DNA from: Arthrobacter sp. ISL-30
GTDB taxonomy: Bacteria > Actinomycetota > Actinomycetes > Actinomycetales > Micrococcaceae
DNA: 64,000 nucleotides
Reading direction: 5' to 3'
Assembly (NCBI RefSeq): GCF_018613855.1
Contig: NZ_JAGGPK010000020.1
Coordinates: forward strand, 1-64,000
Each line of letters starts with the position of its first letter. The first letter of the stretch is position 1. A program made the position numbers and the translations under genes. The notes beneath the pieces were generated by a model that saw nothing but the letters and a program-made list of their open reading frames with translations, was not told the origin of the DNA and did not search any database. Below are positions 45,718-54,700 of this stretch, in pieces.

Positions 45718-46710
45718 ATGGCCGTCTCCCCCTTGACCTGTCAGTTGCTGGCGATTGCCCTGCTTGTGCCGGTGGCGTCCGTGTCCTTCTTTCGGGCCGT
45801 CCTCACACAATGGCCGACGCCGGTGGTCCAGCTGCTGTCCTTCACCCCGTGGATGGTGGTCCCGGCAGTCTTCGCACTGGGGCTGGCGCTGGCCGGCCGC
45901 CGTGCCTGGATAATGATCGTGGCCGCGGTACTGCTGGCTGCACAACTGCTCTGGCTGTTCCCGTTGGACGCCGGGCGCCCAAGTGCGGCACCGTCCCGCT
46001 CAAGCACCTCGCTGAGCGTGATGAACATCAATTCCCAGTTCGGAGAGGCGGATGCCGCGGAAATCGTACGACTGGTCCGCGAAGAGCGCGTGGGCCTGCT
46101 CGCGGTCCAGGAACATACACCGGCCCTGGAGAAGCGGCTGGCGGCTGAGGGACTGGGAAGCGTGCTGCCCAACAGGGTCAGCAACTTCGCCAGGGGTGCC
46201 GGCGGCAGCGCACTCTATTCCCTCCACCCTATGCAGTTCGTTGGGATGGTGCCGGACACGCCATTCGAGATGCCGAGGGTCCGGCTGGCACTTGGGGACA
46301 CACACCCCACCGTCACCCTCGAAGTGACGAATATTCATGCGCTTCCACCCGTTGAGGGACGCATCCACCAGTGGCGGAGCGACCTGGCCGCACTGCGGCA
46401 CCTGGTCGCGGAGGGAGGTCAGGGCAACCGCCTCCTGATAGGTGATTTCAACGCCACGTACGACCACTCCGAGTTTCGCGCGGTGCTCGACGGCGGTGAG
46501 GGCGGCACGAAGTTGGTTGATGTCGGGACTGCAGCTGGCCTGCGGCTGCTTCCTACTTGGCCGATGGAGGGCGTACCCCTGCCGGGGATCACCATCGACC
46601 ACGTCGTCACCACCCAGGGAATCGCCGGTTCCCGCTACGCCGTTCACCGGATCCCGGGATCCGACCACGCGGCGGTGCTGGCCACGCTGAGCATCCCTTC
46701 CTCGGATTAG
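45718..46710 (+). CDS. Membrane-anchored endonuclease/exonuclease/phosphatase (EEP) family protein
   Basis: A 330-residue protein with three membrane segments in the first 85 residues, then an EEP domain. Motifs are VMNINSQFGEAD, LLAVQEHTP (catalytic Glu), LIGDFNATYDHSEF and GSDHAAVLATL. The domain should face outside. Substrate (DNA, phospholipid or another phosphoester) is not predictable. The start at 45718 begins the first membrane segment; the open frame upstream runs into the T-box region and is not coding. Confidence 0.85.
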   Translation: MAVSPLTCQLLAIALLVPVASVSFFRAVLTQWPTPVVQLLSFTPWMVVPAVFALGLALAGRRAWIMIVAAVLLAAQLLWLFPLDAGRPSAAPSRSSTSLSVMNINSQFGEADAAEIVRLVREERVGLLAVQEHTPALEKRLAAEGLGSVLPNRVSNFARGAGGSALYSLHPMQFVGMVPDTPFEMPRVRLALGDTHPTVTLEVTNIHALPPVEGRIHQWRSDLAALRHLVAEGGQGNRLLIGDFNATYDHSEFRAVLDGGEGGTKLVDVGTAAGLRLLPTWPMEGVPLPGITIDHVVTTQGIAGSRYAVHRIPGSDHAAVLATLSIPSSD

Positions 46711-46723
46711 GGCCAGCCTGGCC

Positions 46724-47482
46724 TCAGCCTTTGCGGATCAGCTTGTAGTTCGAGGCCTGGGCTACCGGCCGGATGATGATCTGGTCCAGGTTGATATGGT
46801 GCGGCAGGGAGACGGCGTAGCGGACGACGTCGGCCACGTCCTCCGCGGTCAGCGGCTTCTCAACCCCTGCATAGACGTTGTCGGCTGCGGCCTGGTCGCC
46901 CAGGCGGTTGAGCGCAAACTCCTCGGTGTGGACAAGCCCGGGTGCGACTTCGATGACCCGGATATTGTTCTCGGCTTCCTCCAGGCGCAGCGCCCCGGTC
47001 AGCGCATGCTGGGCAAACTTGGCTGCGTTGTACCCGCCCCCGCCTTCATAGGCCGCGAAACCGGCCGTGGAGGTGAGGTTCAGGATGGTTCCTTCGCCGT
47101 GGGCACGGAGCATTGGCAGGAAGGCACGGATCATCTTCATGGTTCCCAGGACGTTGACCTTGTACATCCAATCCCAGTCGTCCGTATCGGCGTGAGCCAG
47201 GGTGTCTGCTCCACGCGCCCCGCCGGCAATGTTGATCAAGGTGTCCGCTCCGCCTGCCTTGGCGACTGCCGCAAGCAAAGCCTCAACGTCGCCGTCGTCA
47301 CTGATGTCCGCGGCGAACGGCACGGCTCCGGTCTCAATAGCCAGGGCGGCCAGCCGCTCCTCGCGTCGGGCTACGGCATAAACCTTCCAGCCGCCGGCAA
47401 TAAGCGCCCGCACGGTAGCCTCGCCGATTCCTGTGCTGGCTCCGGTCACAACTGCTGTCTTATTCAGTACCGCTTCAGTCAT
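46724..47482 (-). CDS. Short-chain dehydrogenase/reductase (SDR)
   Basis: A 252-residue classical SDR. The NAD(P) motif is VVTGASTGIGEATV. NIAGGA stands for the NNAG strand, and the catalytic set is LTSTAGFA, YNAAK. DISDDGD and VARREER suggest NADP preference. It is YdfG-like (3-hydroxy acid or serine dehydrogenase), but the substrate is uncertain. It converges on the EEP gene with 13 bp between stops. Confidence 0.9.
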   Translation of the reverse strand: MTEAVLNKTAVVTGASTGIGEATVRALIAGGWKVYAVARREERLAALAIETGAVPFAADISDDGDVEALLAAVAKAGGADTLINIAGGARGADTLAHADTDDWDWMYKVNVLGTMKMIRAFLPMLRAHGEGTILNLTSTAGFAAYEGGGGYNAAKFAQHALTGALRLEEAENNIRVIEVAPGLVHTEEFALNRLGDQAAADNVYAGVEKPLTAEDVADVVRYAVSLPHHINLDQIIIRPVAQASNYKLIRKG

Positions 47483-47534
47483 GGCACAACCTTAGCGTCG
47501 TGGCCGACTTGCCCCTGCTCAGTGACCTTCCCGC

Positions 47535-47906
47535 TTAATGGCCTTCCCGGGACAGCAGGTAATCCCGCAGGACCTGTGCATGATTGGCCTCCGGGTCCCG
47601 GGCGCCATAGAGCAAGGTGACGCGCTTGTTTCCGCGGGCAAGTTCCAGGAGCGTTTCGACGGCGGCGTTGCCATCCAGCTCAGCCTCGTAGCGCTGCCTG
47701 AAATCCTCGAAGCGTTCGCGCATATGGCCGAACTCTTTCCGAAGCGGCGTAGACGGCGCGATCTCCTTCAGCCAAAGGTCAAGGGCGGCCCGCTCCTTCG
47801 TGATCCCCCGCGGCCACAGCCGGTCCACCAGCACCCGGACCCCGTCGTCGTCGGAGGGCTCCTCGTAGACGCGTTTGAGCGCCAGTACGTGCGCCAGCCC
47901 TGCCAT
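47535..47906 (-). CDS. DUF488 family protein
   Basis: A 123-residue protein with the DUF488 signature VLVDRLWPRGITKERAAL, then WLKEIAPSTPLRKEFGH and VTLLYGARDPEANHA. The function is unknown. It is divergent from valS, with only 51 bp shared between the two starts. Confidence 0.88.
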   Translation of the reverse strand: MAGLAHVLALKRVYEEPSDDDGVRVLVDRLWPRGITKERAALDLWLKEIAPSTPLRKEFGHMRERFEDFRQRYEAELDGNAAVETLLELARGNKRVTLLYGARDPEANHAQVLRDYLLSREGH

Positions 47907-47957
47907 GGATGCATGCTATTGCAGGGCGGGGCCCGGGAACATGAAACAATTGGGACC

Positions 47958-50579
47958 ATGGCTGAATCAACGCAGGGTACAGACACGCCCGCAACCACCC
48001 CCATCAACGTTCCCCACAAGCCCGCCCTTGAGGGCCTCGAGGCTGCCCTGAGCCAGCGCTGGCTCCAGGAGGGAACCTACAAGTTCAACACCGACACCAC
48101 ACGGGAGCAGGTCTACTCGATCGACACTCCCCCGCCCACGGCGTCGGGCTCCCTGCATGTGGGCCATATGTTCTCCTTCACCCACACCGACGTCCTGGCG
48201 CGATACCAGCGCATGATCGGCAAGAATGTCTTCTACCCGATGGGCTGGGACGACAACGGCCTCCCGACCGAACGCCGCGTGCAGAACTACTATGGTGTCC
48301 GCTGCGATCCGGCCATCCCGTACGACGCCGGCTACCGCCCGCCTGCAGAGCCCGCGAAGAACCAGCGCGATTTCGACGTCGTCTCCCGCCGGAACTTCAT
48401 CGAGCTGTGTGAGGAACTCGCCGTCGAGGACGAAAAGGTCTTCGAGAGCCTGTTCCGGACCCTGGGCCTCTCAGTCGACTGGGACCTCACGTACCGGACC
48501 ATTGACGACGCTTCGCGTGAAGTGTCCCAGCGCGCTTTCCTCGCCAACCTCGCCGTCGGCGACGCCTATATGGCCGAAGCTCCAACGCTGTGGGATATCA
48601 CGTTCCGTACTGCCGTCGCCCAGGCCGAGCTTGAGGATCGGGAAGTTCCCGGCGCCTACTACCGCTATCCCTTCTTCACCGAGGACGGCGAAAAGGTCTT
48701 CATCGAGACCACCAGGCCCGAGCTTCTCGCGGCCTGTGCAGCGCTGGTGGCAAACCCTGACGACGACCGTTACAAGCCGCTCTTCGGCAAGACGGTGCGT
48801 TCGCCGCTGTTCGACGCCGAACTTGAAGTCAAGGCCCACCCCCTGGCCAAGGCGGACAAGGGCGCAGGCATTGCCATGGTCTGCACCTTTGGAGACCTGA
48901 CCGACGTGACCTGGTGGCGCGAGCTGCAGTTGCCCACCCGTGCCATCGTCGGCAGGGACGGGCGCATCATCGCCGAGACTCCGGACTGGATCACCACCGA
49001 CGCCGGGCGGGAGGCCTACGCCGCAATCGCCGGCAAGACAGTCTTCTCCGCAAAGGAAGCAGTCGTCGAGCTGCTGGCGGAAGCCGGCCTGCTGGACGGC
49101 GAGCCGAAGAAGATCACCCATCCGGTGAACTTCTACGAGAAGGGCGACAAGCCCCTTGAGGTTGTTACCTCCCGCCAGTGGTACATCCGCAATGGCGGCC
49201 GGGATGAAGACCTCCGGGAACGCCTTATCCGCCGCGGACAGGAAATCAACTTCCACCCGTCGTTCATGCGCTCCCGCTACGAAAACTGGATCGCGGGGCT
49301 GAACGGCGACTGGCTGGTCTCCCGCCAGCGGTTCTTCGGCGTGCCGATCCCAGTGTGGTATCCGCTGGATGCCCAAGGCAATCCCGACTACGAGAACCCG
49401 ATCCTGCCCTCCGACGAGTCCCTGCCGGTGGATCCTGCAGCTGATGCAGCTCCGGGCTACGACGAATCCCAGCGCGAACAGCCCAACGGTTTCATCGGCG
49501 ATGCCGACATCCTGGACACCTGGGCTACCTCCTCCCTGACGCCGCACATTGTGGGCGGCTGGAGCCGGGACGAGGAATTGTTCGCCAAGGTCTACCCCTT
49601 CGACATGCGCCCCCAGGGCCATGACATCATCCGTACGTGGCTGTTCTCCTCAGTGGTGCGCGCCGATGCCCTGCAGGACATCGCACCCTGGAAGCATGCG
49701 GCTATCTCTGGCTGGATTTTGGACCCGGACCGCAAGAAGATGTCCAAGTCCAAGGGCAATGTGGTGGTTCCAACCGCGGTCCTGGAGGAATTCGGCTCCG
49801 ACGCCGTCCGCTACTGGGCCGCTTCGGCAAAGCTCGGCGCGGATACCGCCTATGAGATTGCCCAGATGAAGATCGGCCGCCGCCTGGCGATCAAGCTGCT
49901 CAATGCCTCGAAGTTCGTGCTCAACCTCGGAGCGACCGAAAACTCGGTCGTCTCCGGTGATGATCCCGTCTTGTCGAACCCCCTCGACCGTGCGTTGCTC
50001 GCCCAGCTCTCCGACGTCGTGGCGCAGTCCAGCAAGGCGTTTGAGAACTACGACTACGCCCGTGCCCTGCAGATCACCGAGTCGTTCTTCTGGCAGTTCA
50101 CGGATGACTACGTGGAGCTCATCAAGGACAGGGCCTACGGCGCCGCCGGCGAGACGGAGCAGGCCTCGGTTCTTGCGGCCCTTGCCACGGCGCTGGACTC
50201 CCTGCTTCGCCTGTTCGCACCGTTCCTGCCCTTCGCCACGGAAGAGGTCTGGAGCTGGTGGCGTCCGGGCTCCGTGCACCGTTCTGCCTGGCCGGCTCCT
50301 TTGGAAATTGCCAACGGCGACACCACCATGCTGGCCACCGTGGGCCTCGCGCTGAGCGGCATCCGCAAGGCGAAGTCCGAGGCCAAGGTCAAGCAGCGCA
50401 CCGAGGTGCTGTCGGCAACAATCACCGCCACGGAATCGCTGGTGACACAGCTCAAGGCGGGCTTGGCCGATCTGAAGGCCGCTGCGAACGCGCGGGATAT
50501 TAGCCTGGTGTCCGGTGAGGGCGAACTGACCGTGAGCGACGTCGTCCTGGCTCCGGCGGAAGCACCGGCCGAAGGGTAG
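47958..50579 (+). CDS. valS: Valine-tRNA ligase
   Basis: An 873-residue class I synthetase. The HIGH-type motif is ASGSLHVGHMFSFTHTD near residue 60, and the KMSKS motif is DRKKMSKSKGNVV near 595. The CP1 editing domain lies between and an anticodon-binding domain follows. The C-terminal helices (SGIRKAKSEAKVKQRTEVLS) replace the long coiled coil of other ValRS. The ATG at 47958 fits the family N-terminus. No T-box or other leader fits in the 51-bp upstream gap. Confidence 0.97.
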   Translation: MAESTQGTDTPATTPINVPHKPALEGLEAALSQRWLQEGTYKFNTDTTREQVYSIDTPPPTASGSLHVGHMFSFTHTDVLARYQRMIGKNVFYPMGWDDNGLPTERRVQNYYGVRCDPAIPYDAGYRPPAEPAKNQRDFDVVSRRNFIELCEELAVEDEKVFESLFRTLGLSVDWDLTYRTIDDASREVSQRAFLANLAVGDAYMAEAPTLWDITFRTAVAQAELEDREVPGAYYRYPFFTEDGEKVFIETTRPELLAACAALVANPDDDRYKPLFGKTVRSPLFDAELEVKAHPLAKADKGAGIAMVCTFGDLTDVTWWRELQLPTRAIVGRDGRIIAETPDWITTDAGREAYAAIAGKTVFSAKEAVVELLAEAGLLDGEPKKITHPVNFYEKGDKPLEVVTSRQWYIRNGGRDEDLRERLIRRGQEINFHPSFMRSRYENWIAGLNGDWLVSRQRFFGVPIPVWYPLDAQGNPDYENPILPSDESLPVDPAADAAPGYDESQREQPNGFIGDADILDTWATSSLTPHIVGGWSRDEELFAKVYPFDMRPQGHDIIRTWLFSSVVRADALQDIAPWKHAAISGWILDPDRKKMSKSKGNVVVPTAVLEEFGSDAVRYWAASAKLGADTAYEIAQMKIGRRLAIKLLNASKFVLNLGATENSVVSGDDPVLSNPLDRALLAQLSDVVAQSSKAFENYDYARALQITESFFWQFTDDYVELIKDRAYGAAGETEQASVLAALATALDSLLRLFAPFLPFATEEVWSWWRPGSVHRSAWPAPLEIANGDTTMLATVGLALSGIRKAKSEAKVKQRTEVLSATITATESLVTQLKAGLADLKAAANARDISLVSGEGELTVSDVVLAPAEAPAEG

Positions 50580-50585
50580 TTCTTA

Positions 50586-50650
50586 GGCAAGTCCCAGAGT
50601 TTTTGGGCAAGTCCCAGAGTTTTTGGGCAAGTCCCGGAGTTTTTGGGCAA
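50586..50650. repeat. Three-unit 20-bp tandem repeat just after valS
   Basis: GGGCAAGTCCCAGAGTTTTT recurs three times with one or two base changes, plus a partial fourth unit, starting 7 bp after the valS stop codon. Each unit ends in TTTTT. Confidence 0.9.
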
Positions 50651-50655
50651 AGGGG

Positions 50656-50691
50656 AAGCCCCATCAGCGTTTTGCCGTTGGTGGGGCTTCG
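50656..50691 (+). terminator. Terminator of valS
   Basis: GAAGCCCCA pairs with TGGGGCTTC, with further weak pairing inside, and is followed by GACTTTT on the plus strand. It lies after the repeat, 77 bp from the stop codon. Confidence 0.75.
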
Positions 50692-50892
50692 ACTTTTCGG
50701 CTGTCTCGTGATGTCTTTGACAGTCTGGCAGAATCCTCAGAATTTCAGGTCTTACTACTTCATCACTAATAGCTTGCCTCAACTTTGCCGAAGGCTGCGT
50801 TAAGTGCATATCACTGAGTCTTTGGTTTCTGCGTCCCTCTTCTTTCGAAGTGGGTAAATTCAATTGTGGTACTGCGTCCCGGGATGCACAAG

Positions 50893-50929
50893 GGCCCCGG
50901 AAAAACTACTCTCATGTAATTCCGGGGCC
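50893..50929. terminator. Stem-loop downstream of the DsbA-like gene
   Basis: A perfect 10-bp stem GGCCCCGGAA/TTCCGGGGCC has a 17-nt loop. It lies about 40 bp past the stop of the minus-strand DsbA-like gene. There is no T-run after it in either direction, so terminator function is only likely. Confidence 0.5.
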
Positions 50930-50970
50930 ATCTGCGAGTCGTTCAGGAGGTCCAGTTCAGGCAGACCGGG

Positions 50971-51585
50971 CTAGTTGAATTCGGGCCGTTCCGTGCGGCT
51001 GCGCTTCAACTCAAAGAAGTGCGGGTAGCCCGCCAGGGCGACGGTGGCGTCCCAGACCCTGCCGGCATCGTCACCGCGGGGAATTCTAGTGAGGACCGGG
51101 CCAAAGAATGCGGTGCCGTTGAAGGCAACAACGGGAGTACCTACGTCCTGCCCCACAAGCGAGATTCCGGCCTCGTGGCTGCTTCGGAGCTTGTCATCGT
51201 ACTCATCGGACTCAGCGAAGCGTGCCAGGTCTTCGGGCAGGCCGGTTTCCGCCAGGCCCTTCGCGATGACGGAGTTGTGGTCCTTGTTGCCTTCGTGATG
51301 AATCTGGTTGCCCATGGCGTCGTACAGCGGCTTCACGTACTCACAGCCGTGAAGCTCTTGGGCGGCGATGATCACTCGAACAGGGCCCCAGGAGTCGTCC
51401 ATCTTCTCGCGATATTCAGCGGGGAGGTCCCGTCCTTCGTTGAGTACGGACAGGCTCATGACGTGCCAGTCCGTCTCGATCCCCCTGGCCTCCTGGACTT
51501 CTTCAATCCAGCGCGAGGTAACCCAGGCAAACGGGCAAATGGGATCGAACCAGAAATCTGCCTTGCCGGCAGCCGATTGAGGCAC
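50971..51585 (-). CDS. DsbA-family protein, mycothiol-dependent nitroreductase (Rv2466c) type
   Basis: A 204-residue cytoplasmic thioredoxin-fold protein. DFWFDPICPFAWVTSRW near the N-terminus is the signature of the Rv2466c group, which uses mycothiol. The motif here is CPFA: the second cysteine of CPWC is Ala, leaving a single active-site Cys. The GTG at 51585 was chosen because AGGAG lies 6 nt upstream; the longer frame adds 18 unconserved residues. The natural substrate is unknown. Confidence 0.85.
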   Translation of the reverse strand: MPQSAAGKADFWFDPICPFAWVTSRWIEEVQEARGIETDWHVMSLSVLNEGRDLPAEYREKMDDSWGPVRVIIAAQELHGCEYVKPLYDAMGNQIHHEGNKDHNSVIAKGLAETGLPEDLARFAESDEYDDKLRSSHEAGISLVGQDVGTPVVAFNGTAFFGPVLTRIPRGDDAGRVWDATVALAGYPHFFELKRSRTERPEFN

Positions 51586-51660
51586 AGGGAACTCCTTGTG
51601 TGGACAACGGTGGGGACAGTGAGCCGCGGATGGGACCACACTGTCAGTGACAACAGCCGC

Positions 51661-52950
51661 TCAGGCAGACTTATTCCGACGTTTGGCGGCTACTTCATGC
51701 CCGATCATGGTTGGTTGCGCCTTCTTGGCTACCACGTCTGCCGTGATCACAACGCTGGCGATGTCGTCCCTGCTGGGTAGTTCGAACATGACGGGCAGGA
51801 GGACTTCCTCCATGATTGCCCGAAGTCCGCGTGCGCCTGTTCCGCGTTCCAGGGCCTGATCAGCAATGGCATTGAGGGCGTCGTCGTCGAAGAGCAGTTC
51901 CACCCCGTCCAGCTGGAACATCTTCTGGTACTGCTTCACCAGGGCGTTCTTGGGGGTCGAAAGGATCTGGATGAGGGCCGGACGGTCAAGGTTGGACACG
52001 GTGGTGATGACGGGCAGCCGCCCGATGAACTCCGGAATCAGCCCGAACTTGAGGAGGTCCTCCGGCATCACTTCACCGTAGGAATCCAAATTGTCCTTGA
52101 TTTCGTTCAGGGGCGCCCCGAAGCCGATGCCCTTGCGGCCTGAACGGGACCCGATGATGTCCTCGAGCCCGGCAAAAGCTCCAGCGACGATGAACAGCAC
52201 ATTGGTGGTGTCGATCTGGATGAATTCCTGATGCGGATGCTTCCGGCCGCCCTGCGGTGGGACCGAGGCGACGGTGCCCTCAAGGATCTTCAGCAGGGCC
52301 TGTTGGACCCCCTCACCCGAAACGTCACGGGTAATCGAAGGATTTTCGCTCTTTCGCGAGATTTTGTCGATCTCATCGATGTAGATAATGCCCTGTTCGG
52401 CCTTCTTGACGTCGTAATCCGCAGCTTGGATCAGCTTGAGCAGAATGTTCTCGACGTCTTCGCCGACGTAGCCGGCTTCCGTCAGGGCAGTGGCGTCGGC
52501 GACCGCAAAGGGAACGTTGAGCCGGCGGGCCAGGGTCTGGGCCAGGTATGTCTTTCCGCAGCCGGTTGGTCCGATCAGGAGGATGTTGGATTTGGCTATC
52601 TCAACGTCCTCGTGATGCCCGCCCTCGGCCAGGGCCCCGCTCTTGGGAGTGTGCCCGGCCTGAATCCGCTTGTAGTGGTTATACACAGCGACGGCCAGGG
52701 AGCGCTTGGCCGGTTCCTGGCCGATGACATATTCCTGGAGGAAGTCAAAGATTTCACGCGGCTTGGGCAGTTCAAAGCTGCCCAGATCGGCTACTTCCGC
52801 GAGTTCCTCTTCAATAATCTCGTTACAGAGTTCAATGCACTCATCGCAGATGTAGACGCCGGGACCGGCAATCAGCTTGCGCACCTGCTTTTGGCTCTTT
52901 CCGCAGAAAGAACACTTCAGCAGATCCGTGCTCTCGCCAATCCGAGCCAT
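51661..52950 (-). CDS. clpX: ATP-dependent Clp protease ATP-binding subunit ClpX
   Basis: A 429-residue AAA+ unfoldase that feeds substrates to ClpP. The N-terminal zinc domain is [11 protein letters not shown]...CDECIELC. Walker A is [12 protein letters not shown], Walker B is [10 protein letters not shown], and the ClpP-docking tripeptide IGF lies in RKGIGFGAP. Sensor 2 is [12 protein letters not shown]. It is downstream of clpP1-clpP2 on the same strand, after a hairpin, so it may have its own promoter. Confidence 0.98.
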   Translation of the reverse strand: MARIGESTDLLKCSFCGKSQKQVRKLIAGPGVYICDECIELCNEIIEEELAEVADLGSFELPKPREIFDFLQEYVIGQEPAKRSLAVAVYNHYKRIQAGHTPKSGALAEGGHHEDVEIAKSNILLIGPTGCGKTYLAQTLARRLNVPFAVADATALTEAGYVGEDVENILLKLIQAADYDVKKAEQGIIYIDEIDKISRKSENPSITRDVSGEGVQQALLKILEGTVASVPPQGGRKHPHQEFIQIDTTNVLFIVAGAFAGLEDIIGSRSGRKGIGFGAPLNEIKDNLDSYGEVMPEDLLKFGLIPEFIGRLPVITTVSNLDRPALIQILSTPKNALVKQYQKMFQLDGVELLFDDDALNAIADQALERGTGARGLRAIMEEVLLPVMFELPSRDDIASVVITADVVAKKAQPTMIGHEVAAKRRNKSA

Positions 52951-53080
52951 GTGTGAATCCCTTCGCTACTTCCTGCCAGTGCTGCCCCGCACCGCCTTTT
53001 TGGTGCCGCGGCTACCGGTCGGCGGAACCGTGACATGTTCCACTCTAGGTCACATTGGACCGCTTGGGTGGAAACAGAAC

Positions 53081-53115
53081 ACCGATGTAGTCCATATTTC
53101 GTGGACCACATCGGT
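53081..53115 (-). terminator. Terminator between clpP2 and clpX
   Basis: ACCGATGTAGTCCA pairs with TGGACCACATCGGT over 14 bp (one G-T), with a 7-nt loop. On the minus strand GTTCTGTTTCC follows, a weak T-run. Confidence 0.7.
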
Positions 53116-53128
53116 GCCCTTTGAGTTG

Positions 53129-53788
53129 CTACCGCGCGATTGCCTGCGGCTTGATCTTGCGCGAATCCAGTACCTGGTCGATCAGCCCATAGGACTGGGC
53201 TTCGGCCGCCGTCAGGATCTTGTCGCGCTCAATGTCATTGTTGACCTGCTCCGACGTGCGGCCCGAGTGGTGGGCCAGCGTGTCCTCAAGCCACGTGCGC
53301 ATGCGCATGACTTCGGCCGCCTGGATCTCCAGGTCTGATGCCTGGCCACCCTGGCCGCCAGACAGTGCCGGCTGGTGGATCAGCACTCGGGCGTTGGGCA
53401 GGGCAAGGCGCTTGCCAGGTGTCCCGGCTGCCAGCAGGACGGCCGCTGCACTGGCTGCCTGGCCAAGGCAGACGGTCTGAATCTCCGGGCGGATGTACTG
53501 CATGGTGTCGTAGATAGCGGTCATGGCCGTGAAGGAACCACCCGGTGAGTTGATGTACAGGGTGATGTCGCGGTCCGGGTCAGTGGATTCCAGTACCAGG
53601 AGCTGGGCCATGATGTCATCAGCAGAGGCATCGTCCACCTGGACGCCGAGGAAGATGATGCGATCCTCGAAGAGCTTGGTGTACGGATCCTGGCGCTTGA
53701 ACCCATAGGGTGTGCGCTCTTCGAACTGGGGAAGTACGTAACGACTGGAGGGCAGGTTGCCGGCAGACGATCCGAAATTGTAGTTCAT
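53129..53788 (-). CDS. clpP2: ATP-dependent Clp protease proteolytic subunit ClpP2
   Basis: A 219-residue serine protease. The nucleophile serine is in [14 protein letters not shown], the histidine in [10 protein letters not shown], and the aspartate region follows near 185 ([10 protein letters not shown]). [11 protein letters not shown] is the substrate strand. The ATG at 53788 has AGGAG at normal spacing; the longer frame reads through clpP1. In actinobacteria ClpP1 and ClpP2 form a mixed tetradecamer. Confidence 0.97.
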   Translation of the reverse strand: MNYNFGSSAGNLPSSRYVLPQFEERTPYGFKRQDPYTKLFEDRIIFLGVQVDDASADDIMAQLLVLESTDPDRDITLYINSPGGSFTAMTAIYDTMQYIRPEIQTVCLGQAASAAAVLLAAGTPGKRLALPNARVLIHQPALSGGQGGQASDLEIQAAEVMRMRTWLEDTLAHHSGRTSEQVNNDIERDKILTAAEAQSYGLIDQVLDSRKIKPQAIAR

Positions 53789-53826
53789 GGTTATTGCTCC
53801 TGAAATCAGTTCTGTCCTGGTGCCGG

Positions 53827-54483
53827 TTACTTCTCGGAGTTCGGGTTGTTCGAGTTGTTCGAGGCGTTCTGCGTTCCGCCGCCACCGGCGACGGAGCCTG
53901 CGTGGGCGGAAATCTTGTCGAAGAAGCCGTATTCCAGCGCCTCCGTAGCCGTGAACCACTTGTCGCGGTCGTTGTCCTTGAGGATGGTGTCCACGGTCTG
54001 TCCGGTCTGCTCCGCGGTGAGTTCGGCCATGACCTTCTTCATGTGCAGGATCAGCTCGGCCTGGATCTTGATGTCCGATGCCGTGCCGCCGATGCCGCCG
54101 GAGGGCTGGTGCATCAGGATGCGGGCATTGGGTGTTGCGTAGCGCTTGCCCTTGGTGCCGGAAGACAGGAGGAACTGTCCCATGGAGGCAGCAAGGCCTG
54201 TGGCCACGGTGACGACATCGTTCGGGATGAACTGCATGGTGTCGTAGATGGCCATGCCGGCGGTTACTGAGCCGCCGGGAGAGTTGATGTAGAGGTAGAT
54301 GTCCTTGTCGGGATCCTCAGCGGAAAGGAGCAGCAGCTGCGAGCAGATTGCGTTGGCGTTCTCGTCGCGGACCTCGGAACCGAGCCAGATGATGCGCTCT
54401 TTCAGCAGGCGGTTGTAGATGTAGTTGTCCTGGGTCGCCGGATCGACCGTTGCCATCCGGGGGGCCTCTGCTTGCTGTGACAT
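53827..54483 (-). CDS. clpP1: ATP-dependent Clp protease proteolytic subunit ClpP1
   Basis: A 218-residue ClpP with the nucleophile in [14 protein letters not shown], the histidine in ILMHQPSGG, and [12 protein letters not shown]. The C-terminal 15 residues are Asn/Ser-rich ([13 protein letters not shown]), an unusual low-complexity tail. AGAGGTAAG precedes the ATG. It is the first gene of clpP1-clpP2, with a ClgR-like operator about 110 bp upstream. Confidence 0.97.
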   Translation of the reverse strand: MSQQAEAPRMATVDPATQDNYIYNRLLKERIIWLGSEVRDENANAICSQLLLLSAEDPDKDIYLYINSPGGSVTAGMAIYDTMQFIPNDVVTVATGLAASMGQFLLSSGTKGKRYATPNARILMHQPSGGIGGTASDIKIQAELILHMKKVMAELTAEQTGQTVDTILKDNDRDKWFTATEALEYGFFDKISAHAGSVAGGGGTQNASNNSNNPNSEK

Positions 54484-54593
54484 ATTTACTTACCTCTCGC
54501 TGGTGACAGTGCCATCACTGAAGTGCCATCACTGAACTTCACTACTTGGACACTAACCGTTTTCACAGGGGTTTTGTTCTCGGGAATCGCGCT

Positions 54594-54610
54594 GTTCGCT
54601 GACGGCGCAC
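54594..54610 (-). promoter_or_regulatory. Candidate ClgR operator upstream of clpP1
   Basis: GTTCGCTGACGGCGCAC has the inverted arms GTTCGC/GCGCAC around TGACG and closely fits the actinobacterial ClgR motif as I recall it. ClgR activates clpP1P2 in Streptomyces, Corynebacterium and Mycobacterium. Its position upstream of any likely clpP1 promoter fits an activator. Confidence 0.55.
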
Positions 54611-54655
54611 GATCGCGGAACGGTCCGCCGATGCGCTCTCTTACGGCTTAAAGCA

Positions 54656-54689
54656 GCCCGCCCCCGGATCCTGTGATCCGGGGGCGGGC
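54656..54689 (-). terminator. Terminator of tig
   Basis: A 15-bp perfect stem (GCCCGCCCCCGGATC/GATCCGGGGGCGGGC) has a 4-nt loop and lies 12 bp after the tig stop codon. TGCTTTAAG follows on the minus strand, a short T-run. Confidence 0.88.
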
Positions 54690-54700
54690 GGGGGCATTCC

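Larger units (their letters stand above)
50580..50970. other. Intergenic region after valS (391 bp)
   Basis: It contains a three-unit repeat, the valS terminator, an AT-richer stretch (about 50700-50880) with no recognisable gene, and a stem-loop near the end of the DsbA-like gene. The minus-strand open frame covering this region translates the repeats into Leu/Pro/Lys-rich sequence and is not convincing. Confidence 0.6.

Noticed and set aside
50580..50860. A CRISPR-like array suggested by the regular repeats after valS.
   Set aside because: The units are head to tail with no spacers, only three to four copies, and there are no cas genes.
50135..50863. A 242-codon minus-strand frame covering the end of valS and the repeats.
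   Set aside because: Most of it is antisense to valS and the rest translates the tandem repeat; no ribosome site or family match.
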